The notes under the pieces: generated by a model
The model's database searches: none
Told to the model about the DNA's origin: nothing
The model's input: the letters and a program-made list of their open reading frames with translations, nothing else
Translations under genes and position numbers: made by a program
Origin: Lingula anatina
Lineage: Eukaryota; Brachiopoda; Lingulata; Lingulida; Lingulidae
Direction: 5' to 3'
DNA: 44,357 nt
NCBI RefSeq assembly: GCF_001039355.2
Contig: NW_019774402.1
Location: 903,665 to 948,021 of the forward strand
Part shown: piece by piece, positions 1 to 10,584 of the stretch
How positions within the stretch are numbered: position 1 is the stretch's first letter
Layout: each line of letters opens with the position of its first letter

Positions 1-64
1 TAAAGCAATGAATTTGTGAATTTGTCAGGTGTACTTTTTATTTATTTTAACTCACAAGTTTCAG

Positions 65-1104
65 GAACATGGGTCATCTGAGCATAGTATTGCAATGCTG
101 TTTGCACTTATCAAGGATGCAGTCGTGTACATGAAATCAAAGCAGTAAGTTCTGAGTCTGTATTTCACCTAACTGTCACTTTGTTCTGAGATAGTACTTT
201 TACTTAAATTTCCTCTAACTTTTTGAAGGAAACCAGAAAGCATCTCATAGTGAGAAAAGTAATTAATTATTTGAGCTAATTAATTAATTATTTTTGCTGT
301 GAAAATGTTTTGATAACCATAAAGCACGTAATAATGTGTTTTCAGTTTCCTTCCTTGCCCTTTTTTCCAGCACTGCGGGCAGTCCTTGTGTTACTTACAT
401 TTCCACACACCATACATCAGCACATCAGCTTGGGATTTATAAAAGATTTACCAAGAATATATGGACGTTGAATGGTAAGACTCTACTTTTGCTGCATGCA
501 TAATGATTATGAAGAAATATGGCAATTTTTTAGGAAATTGATATGTTTGTCCCATGTGCAGTGTACCCTGCTGTTTGGAAATTAAGTATACTTTTGGTAC
601 AAAAATATTTTTAGATATTTGTTTGATTTTTACATCAATGCAACTCCATGCCTGGTTTTCTGGTGTACTGGCAGCTTTCTATTTTGGACTTCCATTGGTT
701 TGTGTTGTGACTTGTAAGATTTTTCAAAGAAATATTCAAGTTAAGAATTTGATTATTTGCTATGTAACATAAGACCTACATGCACTATGGTGCAGTGCCT
801 ATGTGATTTTACTTACATCTTATGATCTATGAATAACATGAGAATGATCCAGCAAATACAAGACTTGGCATTGAATAGGAAAAAATTAAAAAGTTTTCTG
901 ATATAACAGAAAGTAGATGAATGCTAAGATTTTTTTCTTCTGCCTTATTTCAGTTGTACAATTTTACATTTTACAGGCAGTGTGGATGAAGATGGAGCCC
1001 CAATCATGCAGTGCAAACCGTTTTCATCAGCAGAACCAATGACAATTCATTACTATATAACCGAGGATTGTTTTAGGTTAAAAAATATATGTGTACAAAA
1101 ATGA
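65..1104 (+). CDS. 3' end of an unrecognised protein-coding gene (last three exons)
   Basis: Three exons join in one frame: 65-144 (after an acceptor ending TTTCAG; donor GTAAGT), 371-474 (acceptor TTTTCCAG; donor GTAAGA) and 977-1104 (acceptor TTACAG), ending in TGA at 1102-1104. Together they encode about 103 C-terminal residues. The first readable residues are EHGSSEHSIAMLFALIKDA. The middle exon gives a Thr/Ser/His-rich stretch (YISTHHTSAHQLGIYKRF) and the last exon an acidic patch (SVDEDGAP) followed by IHYYITEDCF. No transmembrane segment or familiar catalytic motif is visible. I do not recognise the family. The 5' part lies outside the window. Clean phases (2, then 1) and good splice sites support a real gene. 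The alternative, that the last coding exon is retained intron, is unlikely because an acceptor and an in-frame stop are both present. Confidence 0.6.
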
Positions 1105-1262
1105 CTAGCGAATGAAAACTGTCATATTGGCTGATAATTCAAATCGTGTTACCAAATTGCATTTGAAAGTCCTTATTGGTAACTGTAGAAATTATCTTGG
1201 GAAAAGATTTGGTGGACATCAGAGTTAGTACAAGGAGCTTCTTAGGTTGCATTTAGAACAGA

Positions 1263-1522
1263 TGATCCTCAGATCTACTGGTCCGCTGACCCTACATAAT
1301 AGCTAGACCGCTTAATCCCGTAATGGTGTCTCCACCTCCCACATGCGTCATAATTGGGGCACAATAATTAAATCTTGACTCCATTCGACAGGTAGTTTTA
1401 ATTACTGTGCCCCTGCATGAACAACGTGCGTGGGAGGCAGAAGGACCATTACGGAATTAAACGGTCTTGCTTTCATATAGGGTCTGCCATATTTAATCTG
1501 CGGATCAGTAGATCCGATGATC
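1263..1522. mobile_element. fold-back MITE, family A, copy 1
   Basis: The two halves are imperfect inverted copies of each other over about 110 nt. The left end reads ATGATCCTCAGATCTACTGG and the reverse complement of the right end reads ATGATCATCGGATCTACTGA. Inside, GACCC, TAATGGT, CCTCCCAC and GGGGCACA blocks occur on both arms in the same order. There is no coding capacity. A second copy lies at about 21490-21722 and shares the GATCCGCAG..TAAATAT..TGACCC, ATGGTC and CCTCCACATGC blocks. This supports a mobile non-autonomous DNA element rather than a chance palindrome. Confidence 0.7.
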
Positions 1523-2614
1523 ATCCATTCTGAATTTCACCTTACACTTTTGGAATAGTTCCAGACTTGCATCTTAACTTCCAGTATTTTCTATGAAGCA
1601 ATCTCAAAAGTTAACTTTGAATCTCAATTTTTTTTCTTTTTTTGCAAGATTTGGCAGTGTACGTAAACATGTATTGATCAGGTACATTTCATGACATGCT
1701 CTGATCACGAAGAAAAAGAACAGAATAACTTCACCTTGGTGCCAAATATATCTGTTTATTTTATGTAGAGATGAAGTGTGCATTGTTCTAATGGTCTGTG
1801 ATAATAGGTCAGTTGTTATGTAGGACCCTCATATAAATTTGATGTGTTCAAGTCCAAGTTTGTGTTTTAGTCATCAGAATTTATTGTACAACGCATACAG
1901 TAAATGTATCATTTGATCAAAAATATTGTAACAGTTTCATTATTTAAGTGTCTGTAACTCTCAATTTGGCATCATTGTTTATAATTGGTAGTTACATTTT
2001 ATTGAAGTTGACTTTGTTTGGGGGAAATTATTCTTATTCTTCAATATACCAGTATTGTCAGTTTTATTTTATTGTTTTTTATTTTATTTTTTTGATTTAT
2101 TTTGTTTTATTTTCTTGTGATATTTTGTTGGAAAGAAGTAAATGTCCTAGATATTTTGCTGGAGTACTTTTAACTGAAAAGACCTTTTGGTGATGTAGGG
2201 TTGAGTGCAAGTGTATGCTAATAGTATGTTTGTTTAATTGATTAAGTGAATTGATCACTAAGGCATAATGTAATGTTATTTGCCTAGTGCTCAAATCACT
2301 GTGCAAATATGCTGGATTAGCAAAAGTTTATGTTTTGGATTATCTTATCAGTAATTAGTCTCCATAGTTTTAGGCCAGTTTGTAATGGTTGAGTGTCAAA
2401 CCAAATCTTATTTATAGCTACAACACACACCTAAGTGGCTTTTGTGATACTGTCACATAACAGTTGAATACATTGGGAAGTAAGAAAATACTTCCATGAA
2501 TAATTTGACATACAGTTTAAAAAGGAATAAATTTCAGGAACTGCTTGGCTGTAAGTGATTATTAAAGTATTGGTTTACTTATTTCAAGAATTACAGATAT
2601 TTGTGGAAATTATT

Positions 2615-2800
2615 TACCTCTGTCCAGGAGGCTATGTTTTCACCTCTGGGTGTCTATTTGTTTGTCACTTGCCTTACTAAGAAAGTAATGGATTTTGAAA
2701 CTTTAAGAAAAGGCCAGAAATGAATAAACTTAAAATTGATCAAGGTTTGGTGGCGATCTGGATCATCTGGGTCTAGACATTTTTAAAACAACTCATGCCA
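2615..2800. repeat. possible ancient dispersed repeat
   Basis: The stretch runs from TCTGTCCAGGAGGCTATG through GTTTGTCACTTGCC to TTGGTGGCGATCTGGATC. Its style resembles a widespread degenerate animal interspersed repeat: a sentence-like run ending in 'tttggtggtgatc-ggatc'. This rests on recollection of that pattern, not on a second copy in this window. Confidence 0.25.
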
Positions 2801-3224
2801 GTGACCTTGTACCAAAAATCACCAAAGTTGAGGAGTTGATATGCTCTCACCTGCCACAGTTTATACGTGTTAAGTTCTTGGTGAAGGTCTGCACTCTCAG
2901 AGAGCTTTTTTGTTTTTGATTTTTTTTTGATTTTTTAAATATAAAAAAACATTTTGTGTGCTACCACCACAACTGCTATGGAAGGAAAACTGTGTTACTT
3001 ATAATTTTGTAACTTGTTTGGTAACTTAGGATTGTCATATGGCTCAAATTGGAAAGCCAGCTTGATTGGATTATTCTTTTGAATTTATGCAATTTTTTTT
3101 TTCTGAAATTTTCATTTTGCTCATGCTGGCATTTACAGTGTGTGAATTTGAACTTTCACAGGTCTGAAGCCTTATTTAAATCTATATTCCTGACATCTGT
3201 GTTGTGCATTGGTGTTTACTTTGC

Positions 3225-3335
3225 TGTTAAGCATAATGTATTACTGCATCAAAAATTGACAAAATAACCCATTTGGTGCATCATTATTTTCTGCTTTTTG
3301 TCTGTACATTTGACAGCTTTAATTGCTGTACTTTA
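3225..3335. repeat. diverged ~100-bp repeat, copy 1 (partner at 5184-5292)
   Basis: TAAGCATAATGTATTA, then TGCATCA, ATTGA, CCCAT, TTATTTTCTG and CTGTACTTTAT occur in the same order and with similar spacing here and at 5184-5292 inside ERAL1 intron 3. Both copies are on the same strand. The nature of the element is unknown. Confidence 0.45.
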
Positions 3336-3370
3336 TTTTTTCAAAACAATAAACGGGTTGATGGAAATAA

Positions 3371-3715
3371 TACATTTGTCCATGGTGAGTTGACATTTAT
3401 TATTATTATCATTTGATCAACTCTTTGGAAGTAACTGCATGCACTAAGGGAGCATTAAAAGGGCCTCACAATGCCCAAGCTGAATGAACACAGTCAGATT
3501 GTGTTAGAGAAGACGCATGCTATTTTGAAAACTATCCAAGATGAGACATCAATTATTAAAACTGCACACTTATTTTAATTCATTTCCAGTTGAATAAACT
3601 GCCAAATACGTGAAATCAGCTAAAAAGTATTAATCTTTAATACGACCCAAAACTATCACAAAAAGTACATTCACGTTCTCTGTTTTAACGTAAGTGTGTT
3701 ACAAGTGAACACAAA
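3371..3715 (+). promoter_or_regulatory. ERAL1 upstream region
   Basis: This short spacer separates the last possible poly(A) signal of the upstream gene from the ERAL1 start codon (AAAATGGC). I see no TATA box. It must contain the ERAL1 promoter if the upstream transcript ends near 3370. No confident transcription-factor site stands out. Confidence 0.35.
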
Positions 3716-4267
3716 ATGGCAGCTTCCATGTCCAACGTGCGTGCAACAAACAATTTTTTATTATTAAAATTTATTACAAAACAAGAACTGTTTTCAAAGC
3801 AAGTCCCTAAATTCAAAGGTAAGAAATGAAGTGTATCATGTCGTTTAGTTTGGTTGTTTGTTTAATTTATGCCTTGGCTCACTAAATACACCACTTTACC
3901 AGGAAACGTTGCATTTTCGTTCATTTTTCAAAAATATTTTAACGTTCTGTTAAAGTGAATGCCACAGTTCATGCTCTATAATAAGTAAATCCGCATAACT
4001 AATTGACCCTTTTCTAGATGAATTATCAGCATAAAGGATATGACAAGTAAGCAGTTAATTATAGGTATTTTCAATGTTATTTTTGAATCAGAGAGAAGAC
4101 CACCATGTGTGTACCAAACACTCAACATCAGAACAGTGAATACTCAAGCAAAACAAAAGAGTTCAAATAAATCAGCAGAGGAAACTGACAAAAAGTTGAT
4201 CATACAAGACCAAAATAGACTTCCTGTTGTCACTCCTCTAAAAAGGATTGGAAGAAATATAGGTTGG

Positions 4268-4304
<37 letters not shown>

Positions 4305-7300
4305 TTAATAATAATAATAACAATAATAATAATAATAATAATTATTATTATTATTGCTGTATATGGTCATTGTAATATGTTTATTAGATTCATAGCAACA
4401 GGTTGAAGTTGTACAAAGAAATTGGTGAGAACTTGTAAAACTTGTAAAAAATAGATACCAGTATGCCTGAGCGAATGCGTTTTTAAGGATATCAGTTTAA
4501 CTGTAATAATAAAATTGTTTATTATAAATAATAAAATTAATAGAATTAAATTTATGTTTCTGTGATTAGAAATAATGTTCATTTGTAATGCAAGATCAAC
4601 AATTTCTATAGTTGGTCAGAAAACTTAAAATAAGTTTTATTTTAGCTGAACATATGCTTCTGGCTGCACAGCCTACAGATCAGCCCACTGAAGCCAGAAC
4701 ATTGAAAATTGCTGTGCTTGGCAGACCCAATGTAGGGAAGTCCACATTGGTGAATAAGTTATTGAATTGGAAGGTAAGGTTTATATAACGATTATATAAT
4801 GGATTTAGAAAATTATAAAGCTACAATTAAGTGAGATATTTTCATGGCAAATTATTTCCAACCATGCACAACTCAACTGTTACAAAATACTCCATTAGAA
4901 CAGATTTTAATCATATTATTGATTTCTTTTTATTTACGTTCAAGGCAATTTCAGCTTTTCCACACAATTGAAACATGAAATTTCAAATTTAATTCATTGC
5001 CATTACGGACCCCCATGCTTGATCTTGATTTTTTTTTTTGTTGTTATTTTATTACTGATGTTGAAAGTTTCATTTCTAAAACATATATTATGTAAGTGAC
5101 ATTACAGTAACAACATTATCCTTATTCTTATTGTCCCCTTCACCCTGTTTCAAAAGAATAAATAAAAAAGATGCTTATTGAAGATAAGCATAATGTATTA
5201 TTGCATCAGAATTGATAGTAACCTATTTTGCCCATTGTTATTTTCTGTTTGCTGACTTGTTTGTTACTGTTGCACTGCTGTACTTTATGGATTTGTTACT
5301 GTTGTACTTTACAGATTTGCCCAGTATCTGAAAAAATAAATACATCCACTGCCAATAGCTCTGCCATTTTAACAAAGGATGATGCTCAGTTGGTATGTTT
5401 ATAGACACAGATGTGCGCACACATCTGTTATAAAGGAAATAAGTGAAAAGTGGAGAATGATTTGATGACAAAAATGAGAAAATTAACAGATAAATTTTAG
5501 TGATTATGATTTAAATTTAGTTTATAAAAAATTCTAGATAGCAAATCAATGCGAAATTTTAAGCATTTTTTAAAAATCAAGTTTTGAACTTTCAGATATT
5601 CATAGATACTCCAGGTGTCAAAGAGTAAGTACCAGTATGTTCATAGTTAAATTGTTTCAATAGTAGAATATAATAATAATATTCTACTATTGAAACAATA
5701 GTAGGATAATATTCTACTGTTATTTCAATAGTAGAATATTATTATATTACATTTGTAGCTACTATTAACTGTAATCAAACCTTCTTTTTTGTTCTGACAT
5801 TGAGGTATTTTAATGGCATTTTGGCCTTTCAGCATGGTTTTAGTGATATCTATCAGACCTAGTAGGTAAGCTGTTGTCTTAGTTTAAGTACGATCTGTAT
5901 TTTGTTGAGAAAATAGCAATGTTATTTTGTGTATATTTTATGTTTCAGTGTTTCATTTTTTCGTGGCAGAAAGAAAACTGGGAAAAAGAGGTGATTTTTT
6001 TTTTTACAATTTTTGGTTCAACATCCATGTTTGTTTTCATGACCCAGGGTAGATATGCTGTTGTAAATTTGTCAAATTAGTGTTTTTTTCTATTGATCAT
6101 TTTTGAATTATACAATAATATTTAAAGTAGTACACAGATTGGTATATGAATGTTGATTAAGCTCAAATAAGTGAATGACAGGGATGCAATGTTAAATGGA
6201 TTCTATCAACAAGATCATGGTGGATCTACCATGCATACGCAAGACAGCTACTTCAGTATAGCAAACTTTTTGGCTTAATTAGGCAAAAAAGTTCAAGGGA
6301 AAATCCTCTTTTACTGTAAAGAATAGTCTTTCTGTTTTTTCACTCAATACTTAAACCCGTTTTTAGTCTGATAATGCTTCCAAACAACCTGAAATGTTTT
6401 GCAAAAGTTGAAATCTTTCCCACAGTTGCATCAGGAGTCACATTATTTCAAGACTGCTTTCATGTCAGGAAAGGTCCATAGATTTAAGCATTTGAAGTTT
6501 GCCATTATATTAAAAATGATTAATTGAAATTTCTCTGTTTGTGCAGATATCTGAGCAAGATACCTACTTCACTTGTCTGTGACCCCCAGTCAGCTTTGTA
6601 TGATGCAGATTTAAGTGAGTGTTTTTTTTCTAATGAAATAATTATGTAGCACATTTGAAATGAAATAGTTATGTAGCACATGTGAAATAATGGTTTCAAA
6701 ACTTTTTTATCATTATTTTTAAAGATATGCAAATTGAGAAACATGTGGTAAAAGTGAAGTTCTGAATTAATTGATTGGTTTGTTATACATTATGGTATTT
6801 TTTATAGTTTTTAGCTACCTTTTTGCTTACAAAATTTTCTTCACAGGCAATGCAAGAAATTTAGCCATTACAGCTAAGATATGTTGATGTTGATGTTTAT
6901 TTATTAGCATACAATTATTTTCTACACTGACCTGTGTAATTGAACAATTCATTCCCACTTATGAAAGAAAAGTTTAAATATTAAAGGGATAATAACTCTT
7001 CGTATGAGATCTATATTTCACATTAAAAACATTGTGAATAACTCATAGAAATATAATATAATATATTCTGTTTTACAACAAAAACGGCAGTTATAGCTAT
7101 TATTCTGATATCTGAGCTTGTCTTTAGACCACGTGACCTCCATTGATGGCTATACTCTGTTAAAATCTCTTAAGAGATTTTAACAAAACACCAAACTTTT
7201 TAGAAAAAAACCAGGGACTAACTTTGAATGTAAAAATGGATTCATTAACCATTGGTAAGTATGGGAAAATTGTTGTTTACTCCAGGAAAATTAATTTTTT

Positions 7301-10057
7301 GGCCGAAACGAAGAGTTATTATCTCTTTAATATGAATTGGTAATATTTAATTTCTGATTAAATACCTGACCTCTGACTTATCTGTCTGCAGTTATGGTGA
7401 TGATAGATGCGAGTGACAAGCTTTACAGAAACCGTCTAGAACCACCGATACTACATGCCCTGTGTCTCCATCAGGAGAAACCAGCTATTCTGGTTTTGAA
7501 TAAGGTAAACTGTGGTGCATTTAAACTCCATTACAAGGGGTCATGGATGGTATGAGCAGTATTTTTTTTACCTGTATGGCAGACACTTTAAACATACATT
7601 CTCTTTATTGGTTAACTTTCTTTATAAATGTGCAAATTTTATGTACATTGTTTTTGCACTATTGAAAGGGTATTTATCTTTTAGGGTGCTTTTCATGTTT
7701 GCAAAATTATATTTATCATTTCTAAGTATAATTTTTAAAATGTAAATTTTTTAGGTTGACCAAACCAGACACAATAAATTCCATCTTCAGCTAGCTCGCA
7801 TGTTAACAGATGGATTTGTAGGAGGTACAAGAACACATGATAAACCTGTCAGAGATCAAGTGAGCAAATATTTCAAAAACTTAAACCCTGATGCACTTAT
7901 GAATGAAGTGGAGGACTATCTAGATAAAAGAGAAGAGAAAATAGAGGACAAAGAAAGAGATAAGAAACCTGACATGACTGGATTTCCAGTATTTTCTGAT
8001 GGTAAAGTATTGGGAAGGAAGGAAGGGAAAAAAGTTGCTCGAGATGAAGCAATGGGAATGCTGTTTGACAAAGTTGCAAATATTTTGCGTGATGAAAACA
8101 TTATCAAGGACCGCGTTACACCATATAGTGAAGAAAAGGATGAGGACAGTATCTATGAAGCGCAGACATACCTAAACAGTGAAAAAGAAACACAAACTCC
8201 TGCAGGAGAGCAACCTTTTTTAGAGGAAGAAAAGAAAATTGAGAACATTGAAAATGTAGAAACATCTTATGAACATCATAACCAGAGTGAAGTAACAGGC
8301 AGCACTACAAACACACCAAACACTTTATCAAAGAGCCTTGCACCACTTGTAAAGGACCAAGATAAATCGGTGTCGGAAATCAAAAGCCAGGCAGCACTGA
8401 TGCTGTCTGACAAAAAATGGATTGAATACTTTAAGTACTTGAGAAAAGTGGCTGGAATATTTGTGAAAGACAAAGTTGGTTGGCCTCATTTTGATCATGT
8501 TTTCTATGTGGCTGCCAAATATAACCAAGGAATTGATGCTTTAAGGGTAAGTTAGAAAGTTGGACGTTTTATATGGTTAGTAATAATGGAACTGTTTCTT
8601 TTATGTAAACAAGTTCTTGTGTCTATCACCTTATATATCTTGCAGACAAACTCACCAAAAAGAAGAAAGAAGAATCATTCCACTGTAGACATATGACAGA
8701 TTTTAAAAAATATTTGATTTTACTTTGTTGTCTGTATTATTTTTTAACATGGTTCTTTATGTTAATGTTGTAATAATTATAGTGGCATATGAGAATGAAC
8801 TGTTATTGAGCAGCTGAATATGTAAAAGTACTTTAGGTTGATAACAAGAATCTTTCTTAGCATGTAATTTTCATGGAGGCCAGTTATAAGGAACAGTGTA
8901 GTTCCTGTAGGTTTTTGAAGACAATGTGTGATATTAAAAATATCCCTTTGATGAAAGTATATCAAAGTTCACGGTCCATATTAATGGCATTCAAATCCAT
9001 GTGTCTGTTATATTTGTAGGACTATCTCCTTGCTCAGGCACATCCTGGTGACTGGGAGTACCACAGCAGTTTTGTCACTGAGATGGAACCCAATGTGCTG
9101 GTGGAGCGGTTTATTCAGGAGAAGTGTTTAGATAACCTTCCAGATGAAGTTCCATATAGACTTGTGATAGTGAGTAATGTTTTGATTGCTGTGTATTTGT
9201 AAAGGTTTAATGTTAACTTAAAAAGCTGTTGTTGAAAAATGCATATTGTGAAAATTGTGATTTGTAAATTGTACATTATTATTTCTGTCTCAGTGTTTCA
9301 TTGAAGTAATTCACAGTTTTTGTTCAATTAGGATGTTTCAAGCATAGATGTGCATCCCACAGACAATTCCATGGCTGTAACTGCTGCCATCTATTGTTCC
9401 ACTGACAGTCACTATGTGAGTTTCAAGCTTATGTACATTAATTAATTTTTGAGGGTATGACAAAACTGCTATGCATTAAAAGATATATTTTAATCATACT
9501 ATGATATTATCAATCTTTAATTCTGCTAGGTCACAAATGTTATTTATTAAATATAGGCCCATGCTTTTCTTTATAGAAATAATAATAAACAATTTTCTGT
9601 AAATTGCTAACATGGTCATGCTTTAAGTGACTTGAGCTCTGGTGGACTTCTCTTGCTGACAAGTTCAAAGTGTGTGACAATTAGGTAAAACATTACTTGT
9701 CATTCAGTGAGGATCAGCAGGAAAATCAAGGGCGTGGGTCCAGTAGGACAGTGCTTATTTAAAGATTACTTGTTGCTCCACAAGAAAACAGTCCATACAA
9801 AGTGCATACTACCTACATGCAGCTAAAGCTACCTGTAATATTTTCTTTAAAAAAGTAATCTTTGATTTTTTTATTAATTTTTTTCTTGACATATTTATTT
9901 TCAGGCTATAGTTAAGAAGAGAGTGGATGTAATAGCAAGAGCAGCAAAGCAAGAGATTATGAATGCTTTCAGGTGTGAAGTCACCTTGTGGTTAACAGTT
10001 AAAAATTTGAAGAAGAAGAAGACAGGAAACGTGCAAAAAATTCAGAAGGCAGTCTAA
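3716..10057 (+). CDS. ERAL1: ERAL1, mitochondrial Era-like GTPase (12S rRNA chaperone)
   Basis: Exons: 3716-3818, 4092-4262, 4646-4773, 5315-5392, 5596-5624, 6547-6614, 7392-7504, 7755-8546, 9020-9169, 9332-9415, 9905-10057; 622 residues, stop TAA. In the family, ERAL1 binds the 3' end of mitochondrial small-subunit rRNA during ribosome assembly. Residues 1-35 are basic and hydrophobic and suit a mitochondrial import signal. G1 GRPNVGKS is at 117-124, G3 DTPG at 164-167 and G4 NKVD at 229-232. GWPHF at 472-476 starts the stretch before G5, which reads VAAKY where family members have a Ser-Ala motif. The C-terminal domain (about 495-622) aligns with the Era KH domain ([13 protein letters not shown]) but lacks the GxxG loop. 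Exon 8 adds a highly charged, poorly conserved region (about 255-465), making the protein much longer than human ERAL1 (437). The start was chosen because it gives the import signal and is followed by a consensus donor. Confidence 0.9.
4269..4355. repeat. (AAT)n / (ATT)n microsatellite at an ERAL1 splice donor
   Basis: About 24 AAT units with a few interruptions are followed by ATTATTATT, so the tract can fold back on itself. It begins six bases after the exon 2 donor (GTTGGT at 4263). A reading frame across it gives a run of Asn and Tyr, which is an artefact. Confidence 0.95.
5184..5292. repeat. diverged ~100-bp repeat, copy 2, next to ERAL1 exon 4
   Basis: Partner of 3225-3335, in the same orientation. 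Its end (CTGCTGTACTTTATGG) is re-iterated immediately downstream as CTGTTGTACTTTACAG, which is the acceptor of ERAL1 exon 4 (starts 5315). Confidence 0.45.
5651..5740. repeat. nested palindromes in ERAL1 intron 5
   Basis: A 21-nt arm at 5651-5671 (ATTGTTTCAATAGTAG...) is perfectly complementary to 5679-5699, with a 7-nt loop. It is followed by a second hairpin with 11-nt arms (AATATTCTACT at 5708-5718, AGTAGAATATT at 5730-5740) that repeats the same core. The structure starts 26 nt after the donor of the 29-nt exon 5. Confidence 0.85.
6976..7335. mobile_element. MITE with 23-26 bp terminal inverted repeats, TA target duplication likely
   Basis: The left end at 6978-7003 (ATATTAAAGGGATAATAACT...) matches the reverse complement of 7308-7333 with one mismatch. 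Taking TTAAAG as the terminus leaves TA on both sides, which fits Tc1/mariner- or PIF-type insertion, though the AT-rich ends make the boundary uncertain. The element has no coding capacity. It sits in ERAL1 intron 6 and contains a 28-bp perfect palindrome at 7158-7185. Confidence 0.75.
7158..7185. repeat. 28-bp perfect palindrome
   Basis: TGTTAAAATCTCTT is followed directly by its exact reverse complement AAGAGATTTTAACA, with no loop. It lies inside the 6976-7335 MITE. Confidence 0.9.
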
Positions 10058-10390
10058 TTTGCACCCCGAGCTTCATCTAATGAATGCTAGCTTCTGAGCT
10101 TTGTAAGCTCCATATTGATTTATCCATATCCATTTGAACTTTAAACCACCCTTTCAATCAGGTATACAAAATGGTGTATTTAAAGTTATCCTACATTTCA
10201 GTGCTGGGTTACCTCATAATGGGCATGATGTGGTTAACAGGCCATTTGCCCATGGCCTAAAGAAGCCCAACCTTAAAGTTTGTGAAAAACTGCATGGCTG
10301 GTCTAAATAGTTTATCTGTGTAAAATACCTACCCAAAACTATAGCAAATTTAATCTGTTATCTTACAATAAACTAAGAAGTATGTTTCAT
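10058..10390 (+). other. ERAL1 3' UTR
   Basis: Non-coding sequence from the ERAL1 stop codon to about 20 nt past the AATAAA at 10367-10372. No other signal is seen in it. Confidence 0.6.
10367..10372 (+). terminator. ERAL1 polyadenylation signal
   Basis: A canonical AATAAA hexamer, the first one downstream of the ERAL1 stop codon. Confidence 0.6.
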
Positions 10391-10422
10391 GCTGCTAGCA
10401 GTGAAATCTTGCTGTATCAGTC

Positions 10423-10584
10423 TATTTAAAGGTACTCTGCAAGTGTTTGACGTCTTAATTTTATTCCAAAAAACTATTTCCCAACAACATATGAAGCGAA
10501 CATGGATTCCCTACATCCTCCCCCCCCCCACCCCCCTCAGGAAAATGCAAATTGGCAGTTGTCTCTTACAGAGTACCTTTAATA
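10423..10584. mobile_element. short MITE with a C-tract
   Basis: The left end TATTTAAAGGTACTCTGCAAG (10423-10443) matches the reverse complement of 10565-10584 (TATTAAAGGTACTCTGTAAG) with one gap and one mismatch. The interior has a C-rich run (10520-10536) and no coding capacity. It abuts the next element. Confidence 0.65.

Larger units (their letters stand above)
1105..3370 (+). other. probable 3' UTR and downstream tail of the first gene
   Basis: I see no gene here. AT-rich sequence follows the stop codon. AATAAA hexamers occur at 2526-2531, 2723-2728 and 3348-3353, so the transcript could end near 2550, 2745 or 3370. A fold-back element (1263-1522) and two dispersed-repeat-like stretches lie in it. 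Short frames at 1948-2193 and 3049-3267 have low-complexity, Phe/Leu/Tyr-rich translations and no family resemblance. Confidence 0.4.

Noticed and set aside
4040-4375. 111-codon frame with a poly-Asn/Tyr tail
   Set aside because: Its middle part is ERAL1 exon 2 (4092-4262). The Asn run is the intronic AAT microsatellite and the first codons are intron.
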